Below are positions 1-14,250 of a DNA stretch of 64,000 bases, in pieces. Every line of letters begins with the position of its first letter. Within the stretch, counting starts at the first letter, position 1. This DNA comes from Bugula neritina (lineage: Eukaryota; Bryozoa; Gymnolaemata; Cheilostomatida; Bugulidae). The notes beneath the pieces are model-generated. The model made no database searches. It was not told the DNA's origin and saw nothing but the letters and a program-made list of their open reading frames with translations. The position numbers and the translations under genes are program-made. The stretch spans positions 12,009,081-12,073,080 of the forward strand of contig OZ037767.1 of the NCBI GenBank assembly GCA_964035545.1, given 5' to 3'.

Positions 1-459
1 CAATGTCAGCTAAACGAAAATTTATTAATCAATAATATTTGTGTTTAACTTTGCTGCTGACCTACAGCACTCTGGTTTCCATGGTTACATATGCAGCCTT
101 GCAGCTTCTGTAGGGTGCATTTGCACCATGCTAATTCAAAATCGGAAAAACCAAGTCAATAAAAAGTAATAACAAAAATTTGAAATGTAAAAAGTGGGCT
201 TGCTAAATAATAATCAGCCAATCAGATCACATGTATTCATTGACGCTTTCTGCTTGGCCGTTCAGTGTTTTTATCGAATGAAATCCATGCAAAATAGCCA
301 AATTTCCTTTTTGTTCGGATATTCCGTCAGTGGTCAGTGTGGAATTTCATCTAATGTGGTACCACACTAATCATTTGGTGAGTTAGGCGTAGTGTAACAG
401 CTGAGTAGCCTATGATCCTGGCCCCTAAGGAACAATTTCACTAAACATATAAACATTAG

Positions 460-3400
460 TGTGAAGGTTGATGGTTTTACAGACATGGTGGCTATTCCCG
501 CCTTCCCAGCCGGTGCTATGGAGAACTGGGGGCTCATCACTTTCCGGGAGTCGGCTCTCCTTTCTGATCCTCACGTCTCATCCACTACTCACCAGAAGTG
601 GGTCGCTAGTGTGATAGCCCATGAACTTGCTCATCAGGTGCGGGCGCAGTGTGGTAGTCCATGTAGTAGCAATAAGATTTAGGGCAGCTGTAAATACGTC
701 TTGAATCTTAAGCTAACAACATGTATTACTTGTCCCCCACTCTGTGGAAAGCAGTTTCAATTACTTAATTTTTGTGTGTAAACTATAATAAAGTTTACCT
801 GCTGCCACTTGCTGTGTACATATGTAGAGTTAATAGCTCACCTGGCAATCTGCATGTTTGTATTTTCTGCAGTGGTTTGGAAACTACGTTACTATGAAGT
901 GGTGGAATGAAGTCTGGCTGAATGAAGGATTTGCCACTTTTGTCGGGGAGATGATTGGCACTAAAACATTTGCTAAGAACCAAGGATATGACTGGCCAGT
1001 TGTGAGTACAATGTAGTCACCTGTATTATACTTACTCGTACATCAGTTATCATTTGCTCTTGTTTTTCAACATTCTGTTCTCTTCATAGACTGAGAACTT
1101 CATCCTTGCTATAACTCAGGCTATGGCAGTTGATGGACTATTGAGTAGCCACCCGCTATCTCGATCAGAGTCTAAAGTGAACTCAGGTGGCATCATCGAA
1201 GAGATGTTTGACAGCATATCTTACAAGAAAGTAAGTATCATCATTGATTGGTTCTGTGAGTTCGTAGATATTCATATTGTTGGATTTCTGTCGATTTTTT
1301 AAAGCAGCTAATTATTGAGTTTTTGCATTTTTCTTTATATATATTTGTCACATAAGCCTTTCATATATCTATTCCTCTGTATTTTTCTCTACATTCTGAT
1401 AAACTAAAGACTGTTTCAATAACCAACACATTAGCCCTTTCTATACATATCCAGTGATTCTCCTGTCTAATAATACAATTTTACAAGGAGTTGTTGTTCA
1501 CTGACAGGGTGCTGCTATATTACGGATGTTAGACTCGTTTGTTACTCGTAATGTTACACAAACTGCACTTCAAGACTACCTCAACTCTCACAAATATGGT
1601 AATGCTGAAGCAAGTGATCTCTGGGCTTCTTTTGACAAGGTAAGCTGCTCCTATTGTAGATATACTGGGTTCTATTAAGTATGTGTAGTATGTAGCCTCA
1701 GGTGTGTATGGTAAGTAGCCTCAGGTGTGTATAGTAAGTAGCCTCAGGTGTGAATAGTAAGTAGCCTCAGGTGTGTATAGTCTGTAGCCTTAGGTACTCG
1801 CCCACTACTTTCAGATATAATCAAATACACAGAAGAGCGCACGCGTGCGCTCAGAATGACACGTTCAGAAAGACACACAGACAAATACTATATTTTGTGC
1901 TTAGTTTAGGTTTCTGATAATGGGTTGAGTGCTTAGGTTGTAAATGCAGAATGATTTCAAAAAGGGTTAAACAAATGTTTGCGAATTTATAAATTTCAAG
2001 TTGCTTGGCAACTAGACCACGTTGTAGCGTAAAAACTAGGGATTCTTGTGAAGTGATGTCATAAACAACACTGTTATTACTACAAGCTGACAGGCTAGTT
2101 CTAGAGGTGGTTGTCACATCATAAGTTAACGTTCTTGTTCTCAAGTAAACTCTAGGATATCATCAGCTGGTTATTTCATACGCATTTCAAGCTCTGATAT
2201 AAACATTGCATAACTTCAACTAAATTAGCGAGTCTTTTAGCCTTGAATTTTTTAAGTTACTGCCTCCTTATTCAAAGCTAGACGGTTTTATGCGGAAGTA
2301 CAAATCTCTTTACATCTTCTTTCCTCTGCTAACAGCAACTAGGGGCATTAGGAAAGAGTTTCTGCTTTGTATTTCTATTGCAAGAACCTGTAGCTATTCT
2401 TTCTCACCTATTCCTAATAGCCTGTGAAATTTATTGCAGGCATACAAAGTGGCCCATCAAGATGCTGGTGAGACTGATATTAGTACGATGATGAAATCTT
2501 GGACTGATCTCTCCGGATACCCTGTCATATCTGTAGACATCTCTGATCAAAAAATTACCTTCAGCCAAGCTCCGTACTTTCTTTGTGTTCCTTGTAGAAA
2601 GGACAAGAAAGATATGAACAGGTCACAACACCAGAGACACTTATAAAGCATTATTCACCAGTAAATTCCAGGCAGCTTTAGTTGATGCAAATAAAGTCAT
2701 GCTAATTACTAACCTAGAGCTATTTGGTTATCTATTACATAAAACATGTTGTTAATTTATATTCAATGTTGGCCTATTTGTTCATAATTATGTATGTTTA
2801 TTATTCTATTTACTCTGCATTCTTAGCCTTGGTTTCAGTTACAGTGTACAAAATTTTCTCTGATCTAGACTGTGGACCATACCTGTAACATTTAAAGTAT
2901 ATGGATCTCGTGCTTCCAGACTTTACAGCTTCAATCTAAAGCACAGAAAAGGTGGGTATGCTGTAGCCTATATCTTGCTGTTGAAATCACTACTCAAGCT
3001 CCTGAATTTTATTTCTTAGTTATTAGGCATCTATTTTAGCATTAAATGTAGCCTTGAAATAAAAACAACAGCTTGGCTCGTGTAACAATTAAAAAACTAA
3101 AAGAAATTAGCAGAGATTTTGTGTCCCTCTACTGTTATAAAGTACAGAAAATTCAAATCATAATGCATTTTACTTTATTGATTCATCATTTGACAAGCCC
3201 TGTTACTTCATAAGCAAGTAAGATCAAGGGCAATATAATCTGTAGCTTGCTAATAGTCAACCAAGAAAGCTAAATCTGACTCATCAAAACTCATAGACTT
3301 GATTTCACAGTTTCAGCTAGCAGTTGTGTTGTTCATAGTGTGGTGTTTTGTAGGTGTCGTCAGACTAGACATGAGAGGGAGGTGGGTTAAACTCAACATA

Positions 3401-5840
3401 GACTGGTCAGGTTACTACTTGGTGAAATACAATAACTACAGACTAATTCAGCTACCGGTTAGTTACATAAACATTTCATGAGAATAAATTAAATACTTAA
3501 AACAGTTCTGCTATCGAAAGTGATTCTAATTTGACTTTTGGAAAACTTCATGTACCTGATGAAATATTATGATGATTATTTATTGATTTTCAGGAGTTGT
3601 CTGACGTTGATGTTGCCAATCTATTATTTGATGCATTTGAACTCTTCAAGTAAGTTAATATTACACTTATACAGCTGTAAACGAAGTGATAAACTGCTGT
3701 GTTTATGTATATTTATGTTCCCATCAACAGTTGTTACTAAAGTATATGTTGTTAGAGGAGGTTATGTAGAGCTGAAAGAGTTTATGAGTCTGATGTGGCG
3801 AGTGAAAGAGAAGGAGGACATTGGCTACTTAACTAACAACATATTGATGAAAATATGGTGGTACCTTTTGCGTACATTTGATCAACTCCACGTCTACTCA
3901 GAAATATGTCAACAGATATATAAATGGCTGAATGTAAAGACTCTAGACATCAGTTATCATTCAGTACAGCAAATGAACTCTAAAGATAGGTTTGAATGTG
4001 TTTGTGATAAGTTTATTTTGTGTTGCTGACTCGTATAAAATACTTACACTATTTTCTACTTCAATATCTGTTTACACAAGCCCTCTCTTGCTTTTATATC
4101 AACTTAATATACAGTAATTTTTTTCATCCCACAAAGTGTTCTCACCATATCACGTCAACTTGTGTATTGGTAAAGTATAATATTTAAAAAGCTGTTGGGA
4201 TTTCCTGCATAAGTTGTTATTCTGTTGCCATGGTACCATGTACCTGTAACCCTGACTTATTGTGTTATGTGTTAGACATATACTCATTGGGAAACTTTGG
4301 ATGGCTCTGCACATTGATTACGTGAGAACAGCTCTTGAAAACAGTCAGCTGCTGATCTTAGCGCTGTCATGGAGGCGTGGCTTACTGGAGAAGTCTACAC
4401 CAGTTGTGTCAAAGAATGCAGAGGATATGGCAGGCAGTGGCAGGTGACCTGAAGTTAGCAGGTTGCACTGTGTGCACCTGTCACCACATTCATATTACAT
4501 AGTCACGTCTTTCCCTTCCCTTCTGCCTATGTCAATACATTACATCTTCTAGATAGATAGAAACTATATATCATATGGTGTGATTATATTTGTTGTATAT
4601 ATGCTATCGCTATTGGTTTATAGTATGTAGTACGATATTTTAATTATTTTAATTATTTTAAATTATACTACAATGTTGTGTCTGTAGTATAGTATGCCAT
4701 ATCACAAGGTGCAGTGTACACAGTCTCTGATATACATTATGTTTATTGTGTAATGTTCTATAGTTATGTGAAATATATGGTGTTCAGTTTGCAGTATTAT
4801 ATCTACTGTGTGCATTATAATATATTATCATTTGTAGTATAATAAACTGTTATATAAAATGTAAATTGAGTATGTACTATAACTACTATGTTGCTTTGTT
4901 GTCACTATAAAAGAGCTCTTGACCTATTTACAGAAGAATTCATAAAGATATAAGTAAAGCCGTTTGGACTTGTGCATTTCTATTGGATGAAAGAGGATTG
5001 TGGGACACATTATGGGAGAATTATATTACAGCCAAGATTCCCAGTGAACAAGCTAATTATAAAACAGTGTTGGCTGCAGCCAGGGACACACAACTCCTAC
5101 ACAAGTAACTGAATTATCAGCTTATAATTTTCTGGATGATAACTAAATTTTGATATTAATACGGCTGTTGATTTATTGCATCATTTACATGATTCTGTTG
5201 GTGAGTGTAAATGGATATTTCAACCTGGCAATCAGTATTTCCACTTGATCTTGTTGTTAGTTTTGGAAATAAATGAAGTTCTCTGTGCAGAAGTGAATTG
5301 CGGCTCTAAGATTCAGTAATCCGACTTCTAGAATCTAATGGTGAAATTATTTCATCAGTTTTTATGCGGAATACTCGTTTCGAAACGCTATTCATCTGTT
5401 TGACTTTACTTTCATTTGATTCTCTAAAAAATTGATATTTCCTTATACTAGTTGTAAAATTATTTCATGCACAAATAGTTTATCACCCTTTTGGTTTAGC
5501 TTACTATAAACTTAAGTGTATGCATAGTATTTTACAAAATGTGTTTTCTTACAAATTTGTCATTTCTTTCTTGAGAATGATAGTGTTTTATTGTAGTTAT
5601 GCTGTGTTTGAATAGATACATGAGCTACTCTTTGACGAGAGGTAAGAAAGATGACACAGTACCCATCATTTCACTAGTTGCTTTCAGCAGAAATGGTAGA
5701 AGTGTAGCCTGGAGCTTTGTAAAGGAACATTGGAACACACTGTATAGCAAGTGAGTGAGAGGTGTGCTTCTAGTGTACCATCTGAACTGAATAAAGGTGG
5801 CTTTCACAGTGGCTCGCTAGTGTGTGTGTGCGTGCGTGCA

Positions 5841-5884
<44 letters not shown>

Positions 5885-8214
5885 TATGTGTGTGTGTGTG
5901 TTTATGTGTGTGTGTCTGTGTGTCTTTATGTGTGTGTGTGTGTGTTTATGTGTGTGTATGTGTGCCTCTGTGTGTATATGAGTGTCTTTATGTGTGTGTG
6001 TGTGTCTGTGTGTTTATGTGCTTTTTCTTGAAATGCATTTGCATATTACATTTCTCATAGAAGTTATATAAATATTATACTATATGACCACATTTATTAA
6101 AATGCTACAGATCCGTGGTTATTAAGTTTTAGAAATCATTTCTATTTATTTTGAAACTAAGTTTTGATTCCCATTCAATAACTGTCTAATTTAAATTCTT
6201 TTTAATAAATATATTATTTTGTTTTATTATATTTCTCTTATATGATATGGTGTTGAACATATGATGAGTTGCAAAGTCATAAACATCATTGTGTCTGTAG
6301 CATCTAATGTAGTCAACAAAGCTGCATGGGAAGCTCAAGGGGCTTCTGCTACTATAGACTCGCTCCATCTGCTTGAACTGTTATATTCAGCCATTGTTTA
6401 TCTCACACTCATCACCTAATCATATGTAGCTGTAACTGCATGACTTATGTTTATAATTAATAGTAGCTTGCAGCATTAGTATAATATATTATTGCATATA
6501 TTACGACATGTATTACTAGCAGCATGCTTACCAAATATTGCTTGTATGACAGTACGACAATATGACAGTACGACAATATGACAGTACGACAGTATGATAG
6601 TGCGACAGTACGACAGTACGACAGTACGACAGTACGACAGTACGACAGTACGACAGTACGACAGTACGACAGTACGACAGTACGACAGTACGACAGTACG
6701 ACTGTACGACAGTACGACAGTATGACAGTATTACAATATGACAGTACGACAGTACGACAGTATGACAGTATGACAGTATGACAGTATGACAGTGACTAGC
6801 TGTTTCCTGTTAAACACAAAGTGATTTACTACTTCAGGTACGGAGCTGTTGGTCCAATGATTAATAAGCTGATAGTTGCAACTGCTTCTAACTTTGTGGA
6901 TAGAGAAAAGTTATTGGAAGTAAGTATTGCTTGTCCTTTTATGTAGTAACTTACGTAAAGCCAAATTTTCCCCCATTTTCTTTCAATTCATGTTCAACTT
7001 TCTCCATTCATTTATAATATCACACAGAGTGGTTTACTCAACATTGCTCAGTCTAGTCAAATGTGATGTCTATGTGCACAATCTAAAAATTCGATTACAG
7101 ACTTGTATCAAACTGTACAAATTAAAATTCTTGTTTTGACTTTTAAAATGAGTTGGATGTTTCTAGGGTCATTATTTATTCACTGTAATTTTGTACTGGC
7201 GGTCTGCATAAACAGAAAATTCAATTCAATAAATAATGAATGCATATAGCCCTGGACACTGTGTCCAAGTGCCTAAAGCACTATGTGACTATGATTATGC
7301 ATATGCCAAAATTGTGGAGTTATTTTATATGTTGCAATTTATCTCTTCATTGTACCAGTCTGAGAGGAGTGTTATTAATCAATTAGATTGTCATGCATCA
7401 AATGTTAGGATATATCAATGCTTCAATATTGTTCATTCTTGTGTAAGGTTTATAAATTAAATAAAACAATCAGTTAACAATATGAAAAGGAGATATTGTA
7501 ATAGTTATTCCCCTTTAGAAACAAATTGGTTTTGACTGAAGGAGGTAAAATATGTTTACATTTCATTACAAAACGGTAACATAAAGTTTTTTAAAAAGTT
7601 CTATTTTCATTGAACTATATAAATATGTATATTTGATATGTTACTTTAAATTAAAATTCTTTAAAGCTCACATAATGATTTTAAATATTCTATAGTTATT
7701 TATTTTTTGTGTAGCATTCTGCAGTGTTCTACTGATAAGACAAAAAAAATGTTTCTTACTTTCTTTAACCTGTGCATGGCATATTTTTAATGGTTGAGTT
7801 TTATCTTGTGTTCCGACTTTTACACTCTACTGCGCCATCTCTAATGATGGGTTAAATACATTAGTGCATTGTTTAGTGTTAAAAGTCACCACACAGAGTG
7901 CTGAATAACACAGACAGCTCTGTAGGTATACGTGAAGCAGACAGACTTGGTGCAGTATTATATGCAGTTTTGTATACATAGTTTAATTTCACACACACAC
8001 GCATGCACACGCATGCTCACTAGCATATAATATCATATGGTGGTTCTACATGCAGGTGAAAAACTTCTTTGCTGACCTCACTGGGAGTGCAGGAAAGATG
8101 GCCGTAGCTCAATCTTTAGAAAAGATCAGATCCAAAATATATATGATTGAGGAAAGAGGGGCAGATATGCTGAGGTTTTTCCAGCATTTCAGAATCAGGG
8201 ACTCTGCACAGTAG
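460..8214 (+). CDS. M1 family zinc aminopeptidase (ERAP / aminopeptidase N-like), 5' partial
   Basis: Removes N-terminal residues from peptides using one catalytic zinc. Fourteen exons are visible: 460-637, 873-1001, 1090-1230, 1508-1639, 2440-2621, 2869-2951, 3354-3457, 3594-3649, 3756-3989, 4276-4443, 4934-5104, 5616-5750, 6838-6919, 8056-8214. They join in phase to about 650 residues. The first carries the GAMENWG exopeptidase motif. HELAHQ/WFGN spans the first splice junction and is followed 18 residues after the second His by the zinc-binding Glu of WLNEGFATF, so the HExxH-x18-E site is intact. WTIPVTF at 2869 opens the post-catalytic beta domain. Later exons match the helical ERAP1_C domain. 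The N-terminal domain and start codon are upstream of the window. Exon 10 (4276) is the weakest in sequence but fits in phase. Closeness to ERAP, aminopeptidase N or glutamyl aminopeptidase cannot be settled here; puromycin-sensitive aminopeptidase fits less well. A possible AATAAA is at 8357. Confidence 0.93.
1681..1797 (+). repeat. 24-bp minisatellite in aminopeptidase intron
   Basis: About 4.5 imperfect copies of a 24-bp unit ending CTCAGGTGTGTATAG. It starts about 40 bp after the donor at 1640. Three copies contain GTAAGT, a consensus 5' splice site on the coding strand. Confidence 0.85.
5820..6020 (+). repeat. TGCG / TGTG microsatellite in aminopeptidase intron
   Basis: A (TGCG)n run to about 5885 grades into TG-rich repeats with interspersed TTTATG and TCTG words. 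All three frames are open across parts of it, but this is a low-complexity artefact and not coding. Confidence 0.95.
6544..6793 (+). repeat. 8-bp minisatellite (ACAGTACG)n
   Basis: Roughly 31 copies of ACAGTACG with variants ACAGTATG and ACAATATG concentrated at both edges, and a homogeneous core. It ends 44 bp before the acceptor at 6837. The core GTAC is self-complementary. Confidence 0.95.
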
Positions 8215-9242
8215 TGTCTCTCGTCACAGGACTAAGGAGTAGTGAATATATATATACTAGTTGAGTAAAGTGAGGAAATGCAATAATATATGCTTCTCGC
8301 TTACGGATTTTCTGGAAATTTTATGTAAGAAATAGTTTCAACAGAATATCTATATAAATAAATTGTCAACAGTAAAACAAACTCTGAACTGGTTAATCAA
8401 ATGATTAATGATCTAACATTAGTCATGTGTGACCTTAGCAAAGTGCTCATTCATGCTCATTCATGCTCATTCAAAGGTATCCCATTTACTAAGACTGCAC
8501 ATGTACAAGCACAATTGTTTGGTAATAAAATAAGATGACTCTCTAATTAGATGCAGTATTCTATGTGTTGTGATTACAGGAAAATGATGGTAATGTAAAT
8601 ACACAAGCATGGGGGTAATTGTAACATGGGGGGCAGAGTCGGCATGCTTCTAGAAAGTATAGAAGAAAGCTAAGTTTCCAAGCGAGTTTATAATTCCTGT
8701 GATAATTGTTGTTAGCTAATAAATAAATAAAATTATCTCAAATATGTAGCAATACTTTGTTTGCTTCAAGTAATACACATATAAAAAAACTATGCAAGTT
8801 TCCAAAGTATATTAAATGAAATCCTAAAAAAGTTGAATGGTGTCTTTAATATATTTTATATCTTCTGGCTGACATGCTATATCATTGCCTTTTTAAAGAG
8901 CAACTCACGCCTGATTTCTACTGCAGTTGGCTGGTGTACTCAACAAGTACCCTTTGCATGCATGCAGCTGGGTGCATCAATCACTTCGCATGAAAGAATA
9001 GCTATAAATCTCTTAGCTCATCCATGTATCAGTAGAAGCAAAGCAATCTCCATAGAAACAGATAGGAAATGTATTGGGCATATTAGTCAGGGTAGCCTGC
9101 CATCACTAACATTCGCCTACACAGAGTCAAAACATTTCTTGAACTGCTCTGATATGACATAAATTTCAAAGAGTGAAATCACCAGTTTCCTGTTTATTAA
9201 GTCAAGTAGTTTCAGTCAGTTGGTGTGGAGCCTGTAGAGAAC
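8215..9242. other. Intergenic, aminopeptidase to GT92 gene
   Basis: Holds the likely aminopeptidase 3' UTR and a short direct repeat of GCTCATTCAT near 8451. An open frame at 8833-9162 (109 codons) has no recognisable family and no repeat or splice support. Nothing else is seen. Confidence 0.6.
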
Positions 9243-12200
9243 ATGCGGTCTAGTCTAAAGAAAGGTTTTGTTTCTGCAGTGGTGAGTCTATTTCTATTAT
9301 TTGTGATAAAATCACTTTATGTGGAGGATTCTCTTGAACAGACTATTGCAGTACTTGCTCAGGCTGTCACAATACCTGCTCAGGCCGTCACAAAAAACAT
9401 CACACAACTATTCCAACAAGCAGTTGAGGCTGGCAGCATATCCAAAGTGAGAATAGTTCAAGAAACTGCTGAAAGGAAAGTTCTTGAAAAAGAAGAAGAG
9501 CAGATAATAAATAAGAGAAAGTCAAGGCATTTGAGCATAGACAAACAGACATACAAGCATGTTGTTCCACATAATGAATTTCAGTGGCTACATAAAGATA
9601 AAACAGTTCTGATTTACAGTGCTCATTTTGATAACAGAGATGGTAAAATAAAGATAGTTGGGTTTAAACACAGATTCAAGCTGTCCGCTAGTGATATAGA
9701 GTTAGTTCTGTGTCAGTACCCAGACAAGAGTGTGGTGCCTATGACAACACTGTACAACGTCTCAGTTCTACAACCAAGGCCTCATCTACAGTTCAATACC
9801 TGGATATGGTCATGCTCCTGGACAGGTGAATCTCCACCAACATCTCTCTCCTTAGTAACTCAGTCTCAGCGCGTACTTGTCAGCAGGGTGAATGTGACAT
9901 ACTACCTATTCCCAGAAGGGACACAGAAGAGCAAGCAGCCAGTCGTATGTGTAAAGCCAATGGTAAACAACTACAGTGATGCCTATCAGCTGATAGAGTT
10001 CATTGAATCCTCACGCCTGTGGGGTGTCGGTAAGATAGTCCTGTACCCTCAGTCTATTTACAAGCCGGTGATGCTGCCCATACTGGAAAAGTACAAGAGG
10101 GAGGGCTACATAGACGTACACTGGTGGACTCCACCTGTGCCTATGAAGTCTCTCCATGCATACGGCCAGAAGTCACACAACCAGCACTGCTTGTACACGT
10201 ATATGTACAGGTATGAGTGGGCAGGCTTCATAGACCTTGATGAGTTGATTATAGCTAATGAAAAGATTAGTAGCATTGAGTTCATGATACAGGCTGGTGT
10301 AAGGTCTCTGCTGGACAGCGTTTCCCAGTCTAATGTTGGTAAGTTTACCTGAAATACTGTAGACATCGTGCAATGTAGAGCTTTAATTAAATATTAGTTT
10401 ACTGTTGGTTCCTTGTCAACAAACTACCTGTATTACTGTACACTATAATGTAACTTATATAACGGTACTTTTGGGAATGATGAAAGAATTCATGCATTCT
10501 GCATTCTGTATTCTGTATCTGACGTCATATATATTTATACGAGTATATAGGTCACAACTAATTATACAAAAATTATGTTCTCATTTCCATATTCCATACC
10601 CCCCTCTGCTTTGCTGCTTTGTCATGTTTATAGAGCTGATAGAGCAGTAATTAAATTCCCATGAAAAGTAGAAAATAGTATGTTGAACATGTAGCTGTAC
10701 CATTTTAATTACTTAAATTATTTGAATTGTACTGAATTATAGACATGGTATGTAAGATATTTGAGTCTAGAGTGATAAAAGAGTCATGTCACGGCACAGT
10801 TTTGTATATTCAAGAACATACAACATGCTTATTAAATCATAAACTTACTAATAGTCTTTATATATAGACAATTCTGAAACAAGTAATTGTTTATCAATTA
10901 TAACTACTTTTATTGAAATACAGTTATGCTGCATTCTGCTGTGATATATATTTTGCTGAAGCTTAGTATATTGTTCACTAGTCGTGCTGTTAGTTATGCA
11001 GATTATAAAATCTTACTGCTTGTTTCAGCTGGGTTTATCTTAAGAAGTCAAATGTGCATAACGTCGTTACCTGACGATCCCTTATTTAAAACAGAGAAAG
11101 GTTCTGATCTATGTAAATTAACATCATTCAGGAAGACTAACTGTACCCCAGCTATGAGCCCAGGTAAAGTCTATCTACTTACAGCTTATGAGTCTTCTAG
11201 GCAGAGTTAGAACACAGTACTCTGCAGTGTAGCTTGCTAACTTATGGCACGTTTGTTATTTATGGCTTTACACTGCAAACATCTATTTCATTGTTATCTA
11301 AACTAGCATACGTATAGAATATAATGTATTCTGATTTATATAAAAAAATAATGTTAGCTATGAGTTATGGTGCAACACTTCCTAGGTTAAACTTGGCTTA
11401 CAGCAACAAAGATAGCATAGAACAGCTAATAGCCTGCCTCTACACCGTATATGGATTATATATTTTATGTGACTAGAGTTCTCATCTATTATCTGAACTG
11501 AGGCTATTACTCCTATAACGTGATGTAATCCTACCACCACTCTACTTAATGATGATTAATAACTCTATCTTCCGAAATAATAATATGATAATTAACTGTT
11601 TTACTCTACCTAGTTGACCACTTCAACTTCGCTTACAGCAGTTGATAGAATTTCAGACAGGTTTTCTTATACAACCTGTTTTAAATAGGGGCTTTCTCTC
11701 CATGTTGCCATATTAATATCTTGTGTAATGTTTAGTACTGTAATTCACTTCTACTACTTGTACACTTTGTGTGTGTGCGTGCGTTCGTGCGTGCTTGCGT
11801 GTGTGCGTGTGTGTGACTTCTGCTACTTGTGTACTCTGTGTGTGTGATTTCTGCTACTTGTATACTCTGTGTGTGTGACTTCTACTACTTGTATACTCTG
11901 TGTGTGTGACTTCTACTACTTGTATACTCTGTGTGTGTGACTTCTACTACTTGTATACTCTGTGTGTGTGACTTCTACTACTTGTATACTCTGTGTGTGT
12001 GACTTCTACTACTTGTATACTCTGTGTGTGTGACTTCTACTACTTGTATACTCTGTGTGTGTGACTTCTACTACTTGTGTACTCTGTGTGTGTGACTTCT
12101 ACTACTTGTATACTCTGTGTGTGTGACTTCTACTACTTGTATACTCTGTGTGTGTGACTTCTACTACTTGTATACTCTGTGTGTGTGACTTCTACTACTT

Positions 12201-12498
12201 GTATGCTGCAGGGGTGTGGTCAAAGCCGTTAGTCAACACAGATGGCACAGAGATAGTAGACATCCATATGATTAGACTGCCAAGGCCTGGTTTCATACCG
12301 ATAGACTTAGATCCATCAATAGGCACGGTGCATCATTACAGAGCTTTACCTCATGACAGCCTAGTATTGGCTCAGAGTCCACAGCATAATGTTTTAAAAA
12401 GAAACACTCATATCTATAAAGATCAAGTAAAACAGATACTTCCTTCCTTGTGTAGCTCTAACAATCCAAATATTGGAGAAATGAATTTTGCAGACTAA
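9243..12498 (+). CDS. Glycosyltransferase family 92 (DUF23) type II membrane protein
   Basis: Three exons: 9243-10338, 11029-11163, 12212-12498, joining in phase to 505 residues. The ATG at 9243 was chosen because it precedes a basic tail (MRSSLKK) and a hydrophobic anchor at residues 9-26, the layout of a Golgi type II enzyme; a stalk rich in Glu/Lys follows. The GT92 core is in exon 1: CVKPMVNNY, then LIEFIESSRLWGVGKIVLYP, GQKSHNQHCLY and the metal-binding FIDLDE. Exon 2 has the GFILRS region followed by a Cys-rich stretch, and exon 3 ends the domain with VHHYRALP. Characterised GT92 enzymes are beta-1,4-galactosyltransferases, such as nematode GALT-1, which adds Gal to core fucose of N-glycans. 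Donor and acceptor here are not known. The gene lies 1.75 kb upstream of a fucosyltransferase on the same strand. Confidence 0.9.
11762..12205 (+). repeat. 31-bp minisatellite at the 3' end of GT92 intron 2
   Basis: A 31-bp unit (GTGTGTGACTTCTACTACTT plus TATACTCT and filler) repeats about 12 times, with a TGCG-rich prelude at 11768-11815. The last copy runs directly into the acceptor TTGTATGCTGCAG at 12211, so each unit carries the same pyrimidine-rich and branch-like context as the functional 3' splice site. Confidence 0.95.
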
Positions 12499-14250
12499 AG
12501 ATTAGTTAGCATTCAGATGATTTCTTGAAAAGCATGATCCTTAAAATTGACAGTCACAAAAACAGACACATGCCAAGATGTCAGTACCTTTAACAAAACT
12601 GTTTCTTAGCTAGCAAATGTATTCAATAGGAACTTATAATGTCCATGTAGCACTGCATGGTTAAGTTATGTTTACAGATATTCTTGTGAGAAAAAAATAT
12701 TATTTTCTAATTGCCTGTATAGTCGATCGAAGTATGTGATGTTAAATAACCTCTGTCGATATTCAAACTCTTTTTTCTACAAATAATGATGTTTTAACCG
12801 AATCATCTCAGCTAATATGTTAACTTATCTTCACTTCTCTCTTTGTTGAATGACAATCTGGTTTTCTATGTAATCTTTCGCTCTTTGTAATGCAAAAATA
12901 ATGTCTTTCAATTTATTGCTTTTACCAAAAACTAGTTGCTAAATCATAAAAATATTTGTCTCCTTACTATATTTTGGATTATCCCTTGGCATTGCTTGCA
13001 ATTCTATTGACTGGGTTGATGAAGAAGCAACTGCTATTGCGGTTTGTTCAATAAATCTTTAAGGAGCTTAAATTAGTGAGATATGACAAATAAAAAAATG
13101 TGTTTAAAATGTATTTAAAATGAACATCAGTTGCAATTTTCAATAATTTTCATGAAGTTTGTTCCATGCACCGGGATAATGGTTATCAAATGCTGAATTA
13201 AATATCAGACAAGGGTTTGTAAAGGGAGTGAGGCAGACTGTGCAATAGTTATGGATGGCTAAATTTGAAACTCAATGTTGTTGCCAGCTGAAATAACCAT
13301 CAGTTAATGAGCAGGGTATCTCATGAATTGACAGTACTTAAACACGTTGATCAGTAGCTGTTCAGTGTTTAGTAAAACACTGTTCTTAAAGAACATTCTC
13401 TGAGTTCCATGTACTTTTGACAAAAAGTCTCGTATTTTATCACTAATTTGTGATTCAATTCACTCCAAACCAAAAAAACATAAATTTATAGCAAAGAAAT
13501 TTAAGGCAAGGTCAAAGTACTCAAGTTTTAGGGTGCTTTCTACTTTGAATTCTAATTCTACAATTTAGCATTTTAAGGAGCTGAGTTAGTGCATAAATGT
13601 AGTCAATATAATTTGTTATAAAAGTATTGTATAATATTAAAATAATATGAATGAACATTTAGAGAACACAAATCATATACCAGTATTATGCTTTGCGTAG
13701 TACTTACAAATGATGCTTTAAATACAATGTGGTAAGTATTAACTTGGGTCGTGTACTTGTGATGTAAGTAGAGAGTTTACAAGATGCTGAAAGCGCTTGT
13801 ACTTGTACCTCTCTGGCATAAGGTGTAAATTGTAAGTACTTTAACTTATCAAGTGACTGAGTTATAAAGCTTCCAGTTGAGATTCCAGTTGAGTCACTTA
13901 TTCAGTTCTATTTTTATAAGAAAATATAAACAGCATGTGTTTAAAATAACTTGTTGCAAGGTATATCTTGTTTAAAGAGTTGTTTCAAGATTTCACATCA
14001 AAAACTTGAATCTTTTTAAAAGTGAGCTATTATGTATTTCTAACCAATATTATCTCATGTTTTCAACTAGCGTTCACTAACATAAATGTGTTTAAACTGA
14101 ATGATGCATAGTTAATAAGTTGATAAAGTAGATGCATTGACTGAGGGTAGATATCACACAGAAACTTACCCCTACAGGTGATAGAACATGTGGGAGTGTG
14201 CAGCTGCTACAGCAGACTGGTGTACACAGTGTGACTAGTTTCTTACTGCA
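12499..14250. other. Intergenic, GT92 gene to fucosyltransferase
   Basis: AT-rich. It contains the GT92 3' UTR (AATAAA near 13050) and the fucosyltransferase promoter. No repeat, RNA gene or coding signal was recognised. Confidence 0.6.

Noticed and set aside
5751-6060. Cys/Val-rich frames in the TGCG tract
   Set aside because: Microsatellite translation artefact.
8833-9162. 109-codon plus-strand frame before the GT92 gene
   Set aside because: No recognisable domain, and stops before the GT92 start; chance frame in AT-rich DNA.
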